In this document: one piece after another, positions 36,114 to 44,197 of the stretch
Numbering within the stretch: the stretch's first letter is position 1
Layout: the number at the start of each line of letters is the position of its first letter
Program-made: the position numbers and the translations under genes
The notes under the pieces: model-generated
What the model was told of the DNA's origin: nothing
What the model saw: only the letters and a program-made list of their open reading frames with translations
Database searches by the model: none
Origin: Anaerolineae bacterium
GTDB taxonomy: Bacteria > Chloroflexota > Anaerolineae > Aggregatilineales > UBA2796
Direction of reading: 5' to 3'
Length of the DNA stretch: 64,000 nt
Assembly (NCBI GenBank): GCA_019637555.1
Contig: JAHBVK010000038.1
Location: 1 to 64,000 of the forward strand

Positions 36114-38201
36114 ATGGCATCGGAGTACCATTCTGACTTTCTCGGTCCCGTTGATAGTGCCTTTTACTACGTCGATACGCCCAAAACGCCGATGAACTTG
36201 GGAGCAATCACCATCTTCGATGGGCAGCTTCCTTACGATGAATTATTCAAATTCATTGACTCGCGGATTTTTCAAGCCCCGATTTATCTAAAGCGCATCG
36301 TTCAAGCACCATTAAGTCTAAGCGAACCTCGATGGGTGCTAGACCCCGCTTTTCAAACCAGCCGCCATGTGTTCCATCACGAATTAGATGCGCCCGGAAC
36401 TGTTGAACAGCTACGTGCCTTAGCAGGTCACCTCGTTTCGGGAATGTTGGATCGAGACAAACCGCTGTGGCAAATCCATCATATCAGCGGATTGGAGGAC
36501 AATCGGACGGCTCTCCTATTTAAGATTCACCATTGTATGGTGGATGGCTTATCTGCTGTCGAACTGTTCACGCTGCTGCTCGATCTGACGCCTGACTCAA
36601 GCCCGCTAGCTACTCAGAAGGTCTTTTACGTCCCGCCACCAGTGCCTAATCCATTGGAGATTCTTGCCAGCAATGTCACCAAAGAGATTCCATTTAAGGT
36701 CTCCGTTCTACAGCGATTGGGCAGTCAAGCCTTGCAGTTAGGATCGATCCTCACTGATCGGGAATCTCGAAGGAAGACGTTCGCTGGTTTGGCAAACTTG
36801 ATCAGCGATAACTTGACCCCCATCAAGAAGTTGCTCATTAACGGTACGAACACAGGCAGAATGACGTTAGCTTGGACCGACTTTCCGTTGGCGGAAGTAC
36901 GCGCCATTTGTACGGCTCAACACGCTTCGATCAACGAGGTCATGCTTGCCATACTGGGGATGGGGCTTGGCAAGTATCTAGAAAATGCAGGTGAAAAAGC
37001 GCATCAGGATTTTGTGCGTGTGTTGGCACCAGTCAATGTACGCTCGGAAGAGGAGCGCGGGATGTTTGGTAACCGCATCGCCGTGCTGCCCATTGATATC
37101 CCATTATATCTTGAAGACCCGCTTAAATGTTTGCAACGAGTGGTCACCTACAGCCAAACCATGAAGCAGTCGCGGCTTTCGCATGGCGTGGACATGCTGC
37201 TGACAGTGCCTTCTCTAGTGAACAATTTTGCGCAGCCCGTCATCTGGGGATTTGCTCCTGCGATCTTTGCCTTCTTAGCGCATACTTGGTGTACAAATGT
37301 TGCCGGTCCCCAGAATCCGATCTATCTCATGGGTCACAAGATGATAAGCAGCTACGGTTACTTCCCCTTGAATGCATCAATGGGGATTGCCTCTGTCATC
37401 ATGAGCTATAATGACAAGATTAGCCTGACCGTCATTGCCGACGCTGGCATTATTCCCGATGTCCTCGAAATTCAACGCTGCCTAGACAAAGCCTATTTGG
37501 TCTTACGCGCTGCCGTTGGGATCAGCCCGCAAGAAGCAAGTAATGATGATCTTCCAATAGAGGCTCATGCAGCAGCTACAGCCACTAGCGAAGCATCACC
37601 GCAGGTTGTGGATGAGCCGGTAGAATCAAAAGCGGGGAGCAGCAATAATTCGCTCAATGGAAACACAAGTGCTGTTGAGGAAGTTCCGCCGCCAAAACAA
37701 GCTGAACCTACCGAACTACAACCACCAGCTACCCCCGTAAGTAAACCACAACGATTTAGGATTTTCACCGAAGAATGGGCAACCGCGTATAAAGAGGTGA
37801 TCAACAGCAGCAGTGCCTACCAAGAAGCATCGACCCAATGGCAAGCCGGCGCAGTTGCTTTTATCATGCACGCATCTTCTGAGCACGGCTTTTTGCAGGA
37901 TAGTGCAGTGCTCCTGGATTTACATCGCGGTCACTGTAATTCAGCCTACACACTGCCACCAAGAGAAGCCAGAACACGAGCGCAGATTGTTCTAGAAGGC
38001 GAGTACGAGGATTGGATTAAAGCGCTCACGGGACAAGCGCCACCGATAGCTATGATCGTGCGCAAGAAACTGGTACTCACCAAGGGATCGCTTTTTAACC
38101 TGCTCCCGTTCACATCATCTGCACAGGAACTCGTCCACTGCGCGCAGAAAATTTCGGAGAGCGAGCAGTCAACAGGTGCCCAGAGGATGTCACCCGATTA
38201 G
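36114..38201 (+). CDS. Wax ester synthase/diacylglycerol acyltransferase fused to an SCP2 sterol-carrier-like domain
   Basis: A 695-residue protein; ATG 36114 is taken because the family start MASEYHSDFLGPVDSAFYYV lies there. Residues 1-470 are a WS/DGAT with the catalytic HHCMVDG (HHxxxDG) at residue 139, and LAPVNVRSEEERGMFGNRIA and NASMGIASVIMSYNDKI towards the end. Known WS/DGATs end near 460-480. A low-complexity linker (about 475-540) leads to an extra domain of about 140 residues with TEEWATAYKEVINSSSAYQE, VLEGEYEDWIKALTGQAPP and KLVLTKGSLFNLLPF. These features match SCP2-type sterol/lipid carrier proteins. The fusion may pass a hydrophobic alcohol or acyl-CoA to the acyltransferase. 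That role is inference. Confidence 0.9.
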   Translation: MASEYHSDFLGPVDSAFYYVDTPKTPMNLGAITIFDGQLPYDELFKFIDSRIFQAPIYLKRIVQAPLSLSEPRWVLDPAFQTSRHVFHHELDAPGTVEQLRALAGHLVSGMLDRDKPLWQIHHISGLEDNRTALLFKIHHCMVDGLSAVELFTLLLDLTPDSSPLATQKVFYVPPPVPNPLEILASNVTKEIPFKVSVLQRLGSQALQLGSILTDRESRRKTFAGLANLISDNLTPIKKLLINGTNTGRMTLAWTDFPLAEVRAICTAQHASINEVMLAILGMGLGKYLENAGEKAHQDFVRVLAPVNVRSEEERGMFGNRIAVLPIDIPLYLEDPLKCLQRVVTYSQTMKQSRLSHGVDMLLTVPSLVNNFAQPVIWGFAPAIFAFLAHTWCTNVAGPQNPIYLMGHKMISSYGYFPLNASMGIASVIMSYNDKISLTVIADAGIIPDVLEIQRCLDKAYLVLRAAVGISPQEASNDDLPIEAHAAATATSEASPQVVDEPVESKAGSSNNSLNGNTSAVEEVPPPKQAEPTELQPPATPVSKPQRFRIFTEEWATAYKEVINSSSAYQEASTQWQAGAVAFIMHASSEHGFLQDSAVLLDLHRGHCNSAYTLPPREARTRAQIVLEGEYEDWIKALTGQAPPIAMIVRKKLVLTKGSLFNLLPFTSSAQELVHCAQKISESEQSTGAQRMSPD

Positions 38202-38243
38202 TTGTAGAGTTTGATTGACTGCCTCTTACTTTGGTGCTAGACT

Positions 38244-38267
38244 TTAATCAAATATTCATTTGATTAA
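38244..38267. promoter_or_regulatory. Perfect palindromic operator candidate
   Basis: TTAATCAAAT at 38244-38253 and ATTTGATTAA at 38258-38267 are perfect reverse complements around ATTC. The site lies 30 bp before the small helical protein gene and 43 bp after the WS/DGAT stop. A close relative lies before the GMC gene (31208-31231). A dimeric repressor such as a TetR-family protein would fit; none is encoded nearby. Confidence 0.65.
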
Positions 38268-38296
38268 GGTGCAATGCACCGGTCAGGTGTACATTT

Positions 38297-38569
38297 ATGA
38301 CCACCAAAACAGCCAAGCCACCAGTCGTGACCCTAGAAGCCCCTGAAGCTCCTGCTGAACTTACACCTCTACAAGAGTTCGTGGAACACCAGCGTAAAGC
38401 ATTCGCTGAAGCTGGCAAAGCGATGATGGCGCTTCTTCCGCCGAAGTTTCAATCTCACAGCGAAGCCGCCGTTAAAGAGGCAATTGAGGGGTATCGGGCG
38501 CTCGTCAACAACACACTCGATGACATTATCGAGTCGCTAAGAAAAGCAAAGGTCGACTCGACCAAATAA
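38297..38569 (+). CDS. Small helical protein, possibly phasin-like
   Basis: A 90-residue protein with a Pro-rich start (about 1-22) and a long amphipathic helical remainder (LQEFVEHQRKAFAEAGKAMM, AAVKEAIEGYRALVNNTLDD, IIESLRKAKVD). Size and helix content recall phasins and other proteins that coat lipid or polyester granules, and it directly follows a neutral-lipid synthase. The sequence itself does not prove this. It has its own palindromic operator upstream and a hairpin downstream. Confidence 0.7.
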   Translation: MTTKTAKPPVVTLEAPEAPAELTPLQEFVEHQRKAFAEAGKAMMALLPPKFQSHSEAAVKEAIEGYRALVNNTLDDIIESLRKAKVDSTK

Positions 38570-38595
38570 TCTTAGCTTTAGCTACTAGCATTATC

Positions 38596-38628
38596 TCGGC
38601 GGGATCGGGATGCGACTGATCCCGCCGA
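38596..38628. terminator. Hairpin between convergent lipid genes and the MFS gene
   Basis: TCGGCGGGATC at 38596-38606 pairs perfectly with GATCCCGCCGA at 38618-38628, an 11-bp G/C-rich stem with an 11-base loop. It lies 27 bp past the small helical gene. There is no clear U tract. Confidence 0.6.
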
Positions 38629-38767
38629 AGGACGACAGGCGAGGTACAGGCTCAACGGAACAAGTATGTACTTTCCCGTTGAGGTTAGACGCATCTTATG
38701 CAATTTTGTCAGACTTGAGTCTTGAGTCGGTCACTTTTCCACTACCGTACCATGCCGTTTGTTACTC

Positions 38768-40054
38768 TCACAATTCGCCTGAACGAATAACCTCATTGCT
38801 AACGGCAAGGAGTGCTACTGTCGTCAGAAGCACGCCCGCCCCGATAAAGAGGGCAGTTATATCCACGTCTGCAATTGCTCCGGCTACAGCATTCGAAATC
38901 GGCGCGAGACCCACCTCTGATAAAGCAATCAGACTCATGAAACGACCAATCATCGCTTTGCTGACCCGTTTTTGCGTTAGCGTGACGAAGTTCAAGCTGC
39001 CAAAACCTGCCGCGAAGCCGATGAGCAGCCACATTCCGTAGATCAGTGTGAGGCTTGTAGTCAAACCAATCCCGATCATGAAAATACCCTCAGTGGCGAC
39101 CAGCAGCAGGCTGATCAATCCCGGCTTTTTGAGGTGCGTTAGTCCAGCAATTAGGGTTCCAATCAAGATTCCAATGCTGAAAACGGATAGCATTGCGCCA
39201 TATGCCGCAGAGCCATCGTTGAAACGCGCCCGACTGAGGGTTGCCGAACCGACGATTAGAGGTCCCGTAAAGAGCAAGTTGATCGCGGCGACAACTCCTA
39301 GCAGGATCGTCAACAGACGATCTTGCCGAATATAGGCAAATACCTCTCTGATCTCCGCAAATATATGGCGACGCTTCGGTGTCGTAACATGACTGGTTGC
39401 TAATTGCGCTTGTGTAGCTGGACGCATCAACGAGAGTGCAATCGATGTGAACAGAAATGTGAAGGCATCCAAAACAAACGAAAACGCCATACCCAAACGC
39501 GCAACGATCACGCCCCCAATGCCCGATCCTGCGATGAGAACTAACTGTGAGGTACCCTGCATAAGTGCGTTACTCGATTGCAAGTGCGCCTCATCTACGA
39601 TTAGCGGAATCATGGCACGATACGCCGGATAGAAAAAGGCATCGACAATCCCAAAACAAAAGGCGATCACAAATACCATCCACAGTTGGATCGTTTGCGT
39701 GGCAACGAGCAAGGATAGTCCGCCAGCAATGCCGAGTCGAAGCAAGTTGGAAATGAGCATGACCCGGCGAGGTGACATTCGATCAGTCATCACCCCACCG
39801 ATCAACATCAGCAAAGCGCGCGGGATACCAGCGATAAGCAAGACACTACCAAATGCCAGCGAAGAATTGGTCATTTGGAACACGAGCCACGGCAGCGCAA
39901 TTAAATAGAATTGATCTCCCAAAACAGAGATATTTTCGCCCATCCACAGGAGTCTGAAATTCCGGTTTGCTAATGGATGATTGAGGTGTGGATGCGAATC
40001 ACCATCGTGTGCAAGAGCAGAAGATGCGTTTATCGGTTGGGCTTTCCTAGCCAT
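38768..40054 (-). CDS. MFS transporter (enterobactin exporter EntS-like subgroup)
   Basis: A polytopic protein of about 428 residues with twelve predicted helices. It begins NRNFRLLWMGENISVLGDQF then YLIALPWLVF, typical of MFS permeases near the EntS/macrolide-efflux subgroup, and carries ALLMLIGGVMTDRMSPRRVM, the loop 2-3 motif. The start is uncertain: ATG at 40102 would add 16 residues that do not look like family sequence, and neither start has a strong ribosome site. It is probably a drug or metabolite exporter. It is convergent to the lipid genes. Confidence 0.85.
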   Translation of the reverse strand: MARKAQPINASSALAHDGDSHPHLNHPLANRNFRLLWMGENISVLGDQFYLIALPWLVFQMTNSSLAFGSVLLIAGIPRALLMLIGGVMTDRMSPRRVMLISNLLRLGIAGGLSLLVATQTIQLWMVFVIAFCFGIVDAFFYPAYRAMIPLIVDEAHLQSSNALMQGTSQLVLIAGSGIGGVIVARLGMAFSFVLDAFTFLFTSIALSLMRPATQAQLATSHVTTPKRRHIFAEIREVFAYIRQDRLLTILLGVVAAINLLFTGPLIVGSATLSRARFNDGSAAYGAMLSVFSIGILIGTLIAGLTHLKKPGLISLLLVATEGIFMIGIGLTTSLTLIYGMWLLIGFAAGFGSLNFVTLTQKRVSKAMIGRFMSLIALSEVGLAPISNAVAGAIADVDITALFIGAGVLLTTVALLAVSNEVIRSGEL

Positions 40055-40191
40055 GTTTATGCTATGTCTACCATACCTAAAGTCAATCTCTTGCGTCAGC
40101 ACACTTCATAGTTTGACCAAGGTTCGCCTTGACGGTCTGCGTCTGCGAGCTAGTTGAGTCAGCGTGAGCTGAATGGCGTTAGCTATGCAGT

Positions 40192-40530
40192 ATGCTGATA
40201 TTCCTACTTGCTATACGTTCAAGTAGTCAGAGCCGTTGTGAAAAACGTCACAAAATTGGCGCTGCCGGTTTTTCCTGTGTTCCATTGACGGTTGACACGA
40301 TCACCTACCTAAAATTGCTGCCGCTACTGCGGTTACGACGGCACCAGTTGAACAAGCTCTACGGACGGCAGGAAGCACTGCTTGAGGCGCAGGTTGTTAG
40401 CATTCTCAAAACGCTCAAACCACCAGAGAATTGGCGCAGTCGCATTACTGAAGCAATGGGTGAATTGCCCGGCGACCAAAAGTTGGACGAGCGGCTCAAG
40501 GAAGTCATCGCCCGCACGAATTTCCGATGA
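40192..40530 (+). pseudogene. Large serine recombinase fragment
   Basis: After an unrelated start, the frame from about 40310 reads LRRHQLNKLYGRQEALLEAQ, then VVSILKTLKPPENWRSRITE and AMGELPGDQKLDERLKEVIA. This resembles the segment between the zinc ribbon and coiled coil of large serine site-specific recombinases. The catalytic resolvase domain, with its Ser, is missing and the C-terminus is cut. It is a relic of an integrase-type element beside the imu operon. Confidence 0.65.
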
Positions 40531-40878
40531 GGGTATTGGCAAACTACTCGTGCAGCAAAGGCAAGCGGGTCTATATCAAAAGAAGCCTATCAGCCATCAC
40601 CATCTCCGCAAAACTGCACGCGCGGTGGTTGAAAAATCTTAGAGTTGCGCAGGACCTATCAATTGTGCTGCTGAGGATGCTTGCTGAGATAAGAATTGCA
40701 AAAAGCAAGTAAGAAATCATTACTACTAGACTATTTGTATAACATCTTGCACTCCTCACGTTGGTCAGGACAAAATCGGAATCAATGTTCCTTTGCAGGT
40801 GTTGGTAGGCTACAGCTGAATAAGTAACCTTGACAGAAAATGCGAAGACACGAACTAAAGACATGTCAATACCTATGC
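40531..40878. other. Intergenic stretch downstream of dnaE2, nothing recognised
   Basis: About 350 bp between the recombinase relic and the dnaE2 stop. Short frames here show no family features. No clear hairpin terminator for the minus-strand imu operon was seen. It may be further decayed recombinase sequence. Confidence 0.4.
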
Positions 40879-43800
40879 CTAAATAGTCTCAAATCGGTGG
40901 GCAATCATGTTCACAATGTCATCACTCCTTTGTACCTCACCACCCACAATCAAGATCGGTGCACCCCGTATAATCTGATGGAACTGCTCATAAACGGCAG
41001 GGCGAACCACGATATTGATCATTCCTGCCTCATCTTCAAGCGTGATGAAGTGATGACCCTTGGCGGTGGGAGGTGACTGGTGCATGACCACCTGCCCCAT
41101 CACTTTCACCTGCATCCTATCCTGCATTCCAGCGAGATCACGACTACCCAATAGCTCTCTCTCCCGCATGTAATCCTGATACAAACTCATGGGATGATCT
41201 CCCGGCGATAGACCGAGCAGGAGGTATTCCGCTTGAAGCTTTTCCGCCCGTGTCAGTTCGGGAAGTTTTACAGCCAGATCATGCATCTGGTATGCTAGTG
41301 GCAGTTCGCCTTCGCGTTGATGCGCTTCTCCAAGCCGCCACAACAAGCTACGCCTATCGCGCTCAAATTCATCCAGCGCGCCGATCAGGATCAAGTTCTC
41401 CATCATCGGGCGCGGCAGCGTACAACGCTGGATCAGGTCAGCGAGTCCTGTAAACGGGTGTCCCTCGCGCGCCTCAAGGATCCGCTGGATCTGCTCCTCT
41501 TTCAAACCAGAGACGTAGCCTAAGCCCAGCCGTATACATTCCCCTTCGACGGTGCAGTCAGCCATGCTCCGGTTTATCGATATGGGCAGGACCTTGATGC
41601 TATGCCGGCGTGCATCGTTAACCACGACGGCGGGCGACCAGAAGCCCATCGGCTGGTTGTTCAGTAACCCGACATAAAAAGCTAGCGGGTGATAGTGTTT
41701 GAGCCATGCAGACTGGTAGACGAGCACCGCGAATGCCGCGGCGTGTGACTTGGGGAATGAGTAACCACCAAAAGCCCGCAGCTGCTGAAAAACATGTCCC
41801 GCCGTTTCCGCCGTGATACCCTGCGCTGCTGCTCCATCAATAAATAATCGCTCAAATTCCGTTATCTGCTCCGGCGTCCCTTTGCCGAGTGTTCGCCTCA
41901 GTAGTTCACCCTGTCCCGGCGTAAACTGTCCCATATCGCGCGCGACCTTGAGTACCTGCTCCTGGAACAAAATCACGCCAAGTGTTTCGGAGAGCGCTGG
42001 TTCTAGAATCTGATGCGGATAGACGACAGCTTCCCTACCGCTGCGCCGTCTGAGGTACGGATGCACCATATTCCCTTGTACGGGTCCGGGGCGGATCAGC
42101 GAAATAGACACGACCACATCCTCCAGTTTCTCAGGACGCAGCTTGGGCAAGGTTTGCATCTGAGCACGGCTCTCCGTCTGGAACACACCAACAGTGTCGG
42201 CGGCAGTCAACATGGCGTAAACAGCGGGATCAGTCGGCGATAGATCACTAAGGTTGGGGGCTGCGCCTGTGCTCTCGGCGACGATGTTCACTGCCGCCGA
42301 GATGGCGGAAAGCATCCTCAAGCCAAGGACATCGACTTTCACTAGCCCTGCATCTTCAATCGAGTCCTTATCCCACTGCACCACGATACGCCCCGGCATG
42401 GTGGCTGGTTCGGTCGCGACGCGGTGAGCAATGGGCTGTCTTGTGAGTATGAAGCCCCCGTTGTGGATCCCCAGATGTCGAGGGAACCCGTGAAGCTGTC
42501 TGGTAAGCATCTCAAACAACTGCCACCTGACGGGATCGCCAGTGAAGGTTGGCAGAGGTGTGGCGCTGCTTTCTCCTCTATTGTGGTGATCGGCGTTCCG
42601 AGCGTTCGATTCGATCAATTCCGGTGGAAAGCCGAGCACCTTGCCGACGTCGCGCCTAGCACTGCGCGTCTGGAAAGTAACGAAGGTAGCTGCCATCGCC
42701 GCGTGATCATGTCCGTAGCGCTCGTAGATGTACTGGATCACTTCCTCTCGTCTTGCGGCATCAAAATCGATGTCGATGTCTGGCGCGGTAGGGCGTTCTT
42801 CCGACAGAAACCGCTCGAAGACGAGCGCATGAGTGACAGGATCGATCGGACTGATACCAAGCAGAAATGAGACGAGTGAGTTCGCTGCCGAACCTCTACC
42901 CTGACAGCGGATACCGTTATCGTTGGCATACTTCACGATGTCCCAGACGACAAGGAAGTAGTTCGCGAGACCCGCACGCTCGATCACGGTGAGTTCATAG
43001 CCAAGCTGGTTTGCTGCTGCCTCCGGCGGATCAGGAATGCGCAGCGACAGCGCCTCCATGCACAGCAAACGCAGATACGTGCCAGCGGTTAACCCGTCCG
43101 GCAGTGGATAGCGGGGTAGCTCCTGAAGTCCGAAAGTTGGTTCGAAAGTACACCTAGCGGCGATGTCTGCGCTGGCGTGGATCGCCTCTGGCATGTCAGC
43201 AAAAAGCTGCGCCATTTCCTTCGCTGATTTCAAATAGTATTCGGAATTGACCCGACGCCAATGCGCCGAATGGTCGAGTGTCGCGCCGTGTCTGATGCAG
43301 ACAAGTACATCTTGCAGGGTATGTCGTTCCCGTTCAGCATAGTGAACATTGTTCGTCGCTACCGTGCGCAGCTGCAAGTGCTCCGCCAATTGCGCCAGCT
43401 TATAAGTCAGCTGATCGTCATCCGGCAGATGGTGACACTGCAGTTCGATAAAAAAGTGTTCTTTACCGAAAATATCGCGGAAATATTTCGCTTGATCCAG
43501 CGCCGCCGTCCAGTTACTACTGCGGATCGCGCGGGGGACCGCCCCTTTCCGGCAGCCAGAGAGCGCAATCAACCCATCCGTCCGACCATCAAGTGCCTCA
43601 ACTGGCAGACGGGCGTCTCCTTTCGGCGCATTGAAGCGGGCGAGGCTGATCAGGTTGCATAAGTTGCGCCAACCCTGATCGTTACGAACGATTAGGGTGA
43701 GATGACTGTCATCGGAGAACGTGAGTTCAGCGCCGAAGATCGGGCGAATGCCGTAATGCTGGGCTGCCTGCCAGAACCGAACCGCCCCGTACACGTTGTC

Positions 43801-43920
43801 ATGATCCGTCAGTGCTAGAGCGGGCATCGCCAGTTCAGCAGCACGTTTGACCAAGTCCTCGACCGACGATGCACCGTCAAGCAGACTGTAATAGCTGTGC
43901 GCGTGCAGCTCGACATACAT
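40879..43920 (-). CDS. dnaE2: Error-prone DNA polymerase DnaE2 (ImuC)
   Basis: A 1,013-residue C-family polymerase. The PHP domain is at the N-terminus (MYVELHAHSYYSLLDGASSV, ALTDHDNVYGAVRFW). The palm carries CQGRGSAANSLVSFLLGISP and the catalytic PDIDIDFDAARREEVIQY. SFPKSHAAAFAVLVYQSAWL and a C-terminal OB domain (VMGQVVMHQSPPTAKGHHFI) follow. Length and PHP residues match DnaE2/ImuC rather than replicative DnaE1. It performs the translesion step of SOS mutagenesis together with ImuA and ImuB. It is the last gene of the imuA-imuB-DUF6504-dnaE2 operon, 3 bp after the DUF6504 gene. Confidence 0.95.
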   Translation of the reverse strand: MYVELHAHSYYSLLDGASSVEDLVKRAAELAMPALALTDHDNVYGAVRFWQAAQHYGIRPIFGAELTFSDDSHLTLIVRNDQGWRNLCNLISLARFNAPKGDARLPVEALDGRTDGLIALSGCRKGAVPRAIRSSNWTAALDQAKYFRDIFGKEHFFIELQCHHLPDDDQLTYKLAQLAEHLQLRTVATNNVHYAERERHTLQDVLVCIRHGATLDHSAHWRRVNSEYYLKSAKEMAQLFADMPEAIHASADIAARCTFEPTFGLQELPRYPLPDGLTAGTYLRLLCMEALSLRIPDPPEAAANQLGYELTVIERAGLANYFLVVWDIVKYANDNGIRCQGRGSAANSLVSFLLGISPIDPVTHALVFERFLSEERPTAPDIDIDFDAARREEVIQYIYERYGHDHAAMAATFVTFQTRSARRDVGKVLGFPPELIESNARNADHHNRGESSATPLPTFTGDPVRWQLFEMLTRQLHGFPRHLGIHNGGFILTRQPIAHRVATEPATMPGRIVVQWDKDSIEDAGLVKVDVLGLRMLSAISAAVNIVAESTGAAPNLSDLSPTDPAVYAMLTAADTVGVFQTESRAQMQTLPKLRPEKLEDVVVSISLIRPGPVQGNMVHPYLRRRSGREAVVYPHQILEPALSETLGVILFQEQVLKVARDMGQFTPGQGELLRRTLGKGTPEQITEFERLFIDGAAAQGITAETAGHVFQQLRAFGGYSFPKSHAAAFAVLVYQSAWLKHYHPLAFYVGLLNNQPMGFWSPAVVVNDARRHSIKVLPISINRSMADCTVEGECIRLGLGYVSGLKEEQIQRILEAREGHPFTGLADLIQRCTLPRPMMENLILIGALDEFERDRRSLLWRLGEAHQREGELPLAYQMHDLAVKLPELTRAEKLQAEYLLLGLSPGDHPMSLYQDYMRERELLGSRDLAGMQDRMQVKVMGQVVMHQSPPTAKGHHFITLEDEAGMINIVVRPAVYEQFHQIIRGAPILIVGGEVQRSDDIVNMIAHRFETI

Positions 43921-43923
43921 GAC

Positions 43924-44184
43924 TTAATCGTACAACCTTGTGATCGTCCAGCGGTCAGAGAGCAGATCGTGGGTCAGGATGAGCAGCAGCCCGGTGGAGG
44001 TAATCACCTTGAAGTGATCCTGTAGCACGCGCACGAGCCACCAACCGTCATCGACACGCCAGCGCTTAGCGATCTGCTCGATGGGGTGCTCTCGCCCCTG
44101 CCAGCGGAGACGAATAGGGCTGCCGTCATCACCGAGGATCACCTGCACTTTTACGCCGATCTTCCAATAACCCATAAAGATCAC
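43924..44184 (-). CDS. DUF6504-type small protein of the imu operon
   Basis: An 86-residue basic, beta-rich protein (YWKIGVKVQVILGDDGSPIR, RWQGREHPIEQIAKRWRVDD). Small proteins of this type commonly lie between imuB and dnaE2 in mutagenesis cassettes; their biochemical role is not established. The gene begins 13 bp after imuB and ends 3 bp before dnaE2. Its first half is duplicated at 25135-25258. Confidence 0.75.
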   Translation of the reverse strand: MIFMGYWKIGVKVQVILGDDGSPIRLRWQGREHPIEQIAKRWRVDDGWWLVRVLQDHFKVITSTGLLLILTHDLLSDRWTITRLYD

Positions 44185-44197
44185 TTATGAGAACCAC

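Noticed and set aside
40527..40712. A 61-codon plus-strand frame after the recombinase relic
   Set aside because: Composition and lack of motif suggest chance; possibly shifted recombinase sequence but not readable.
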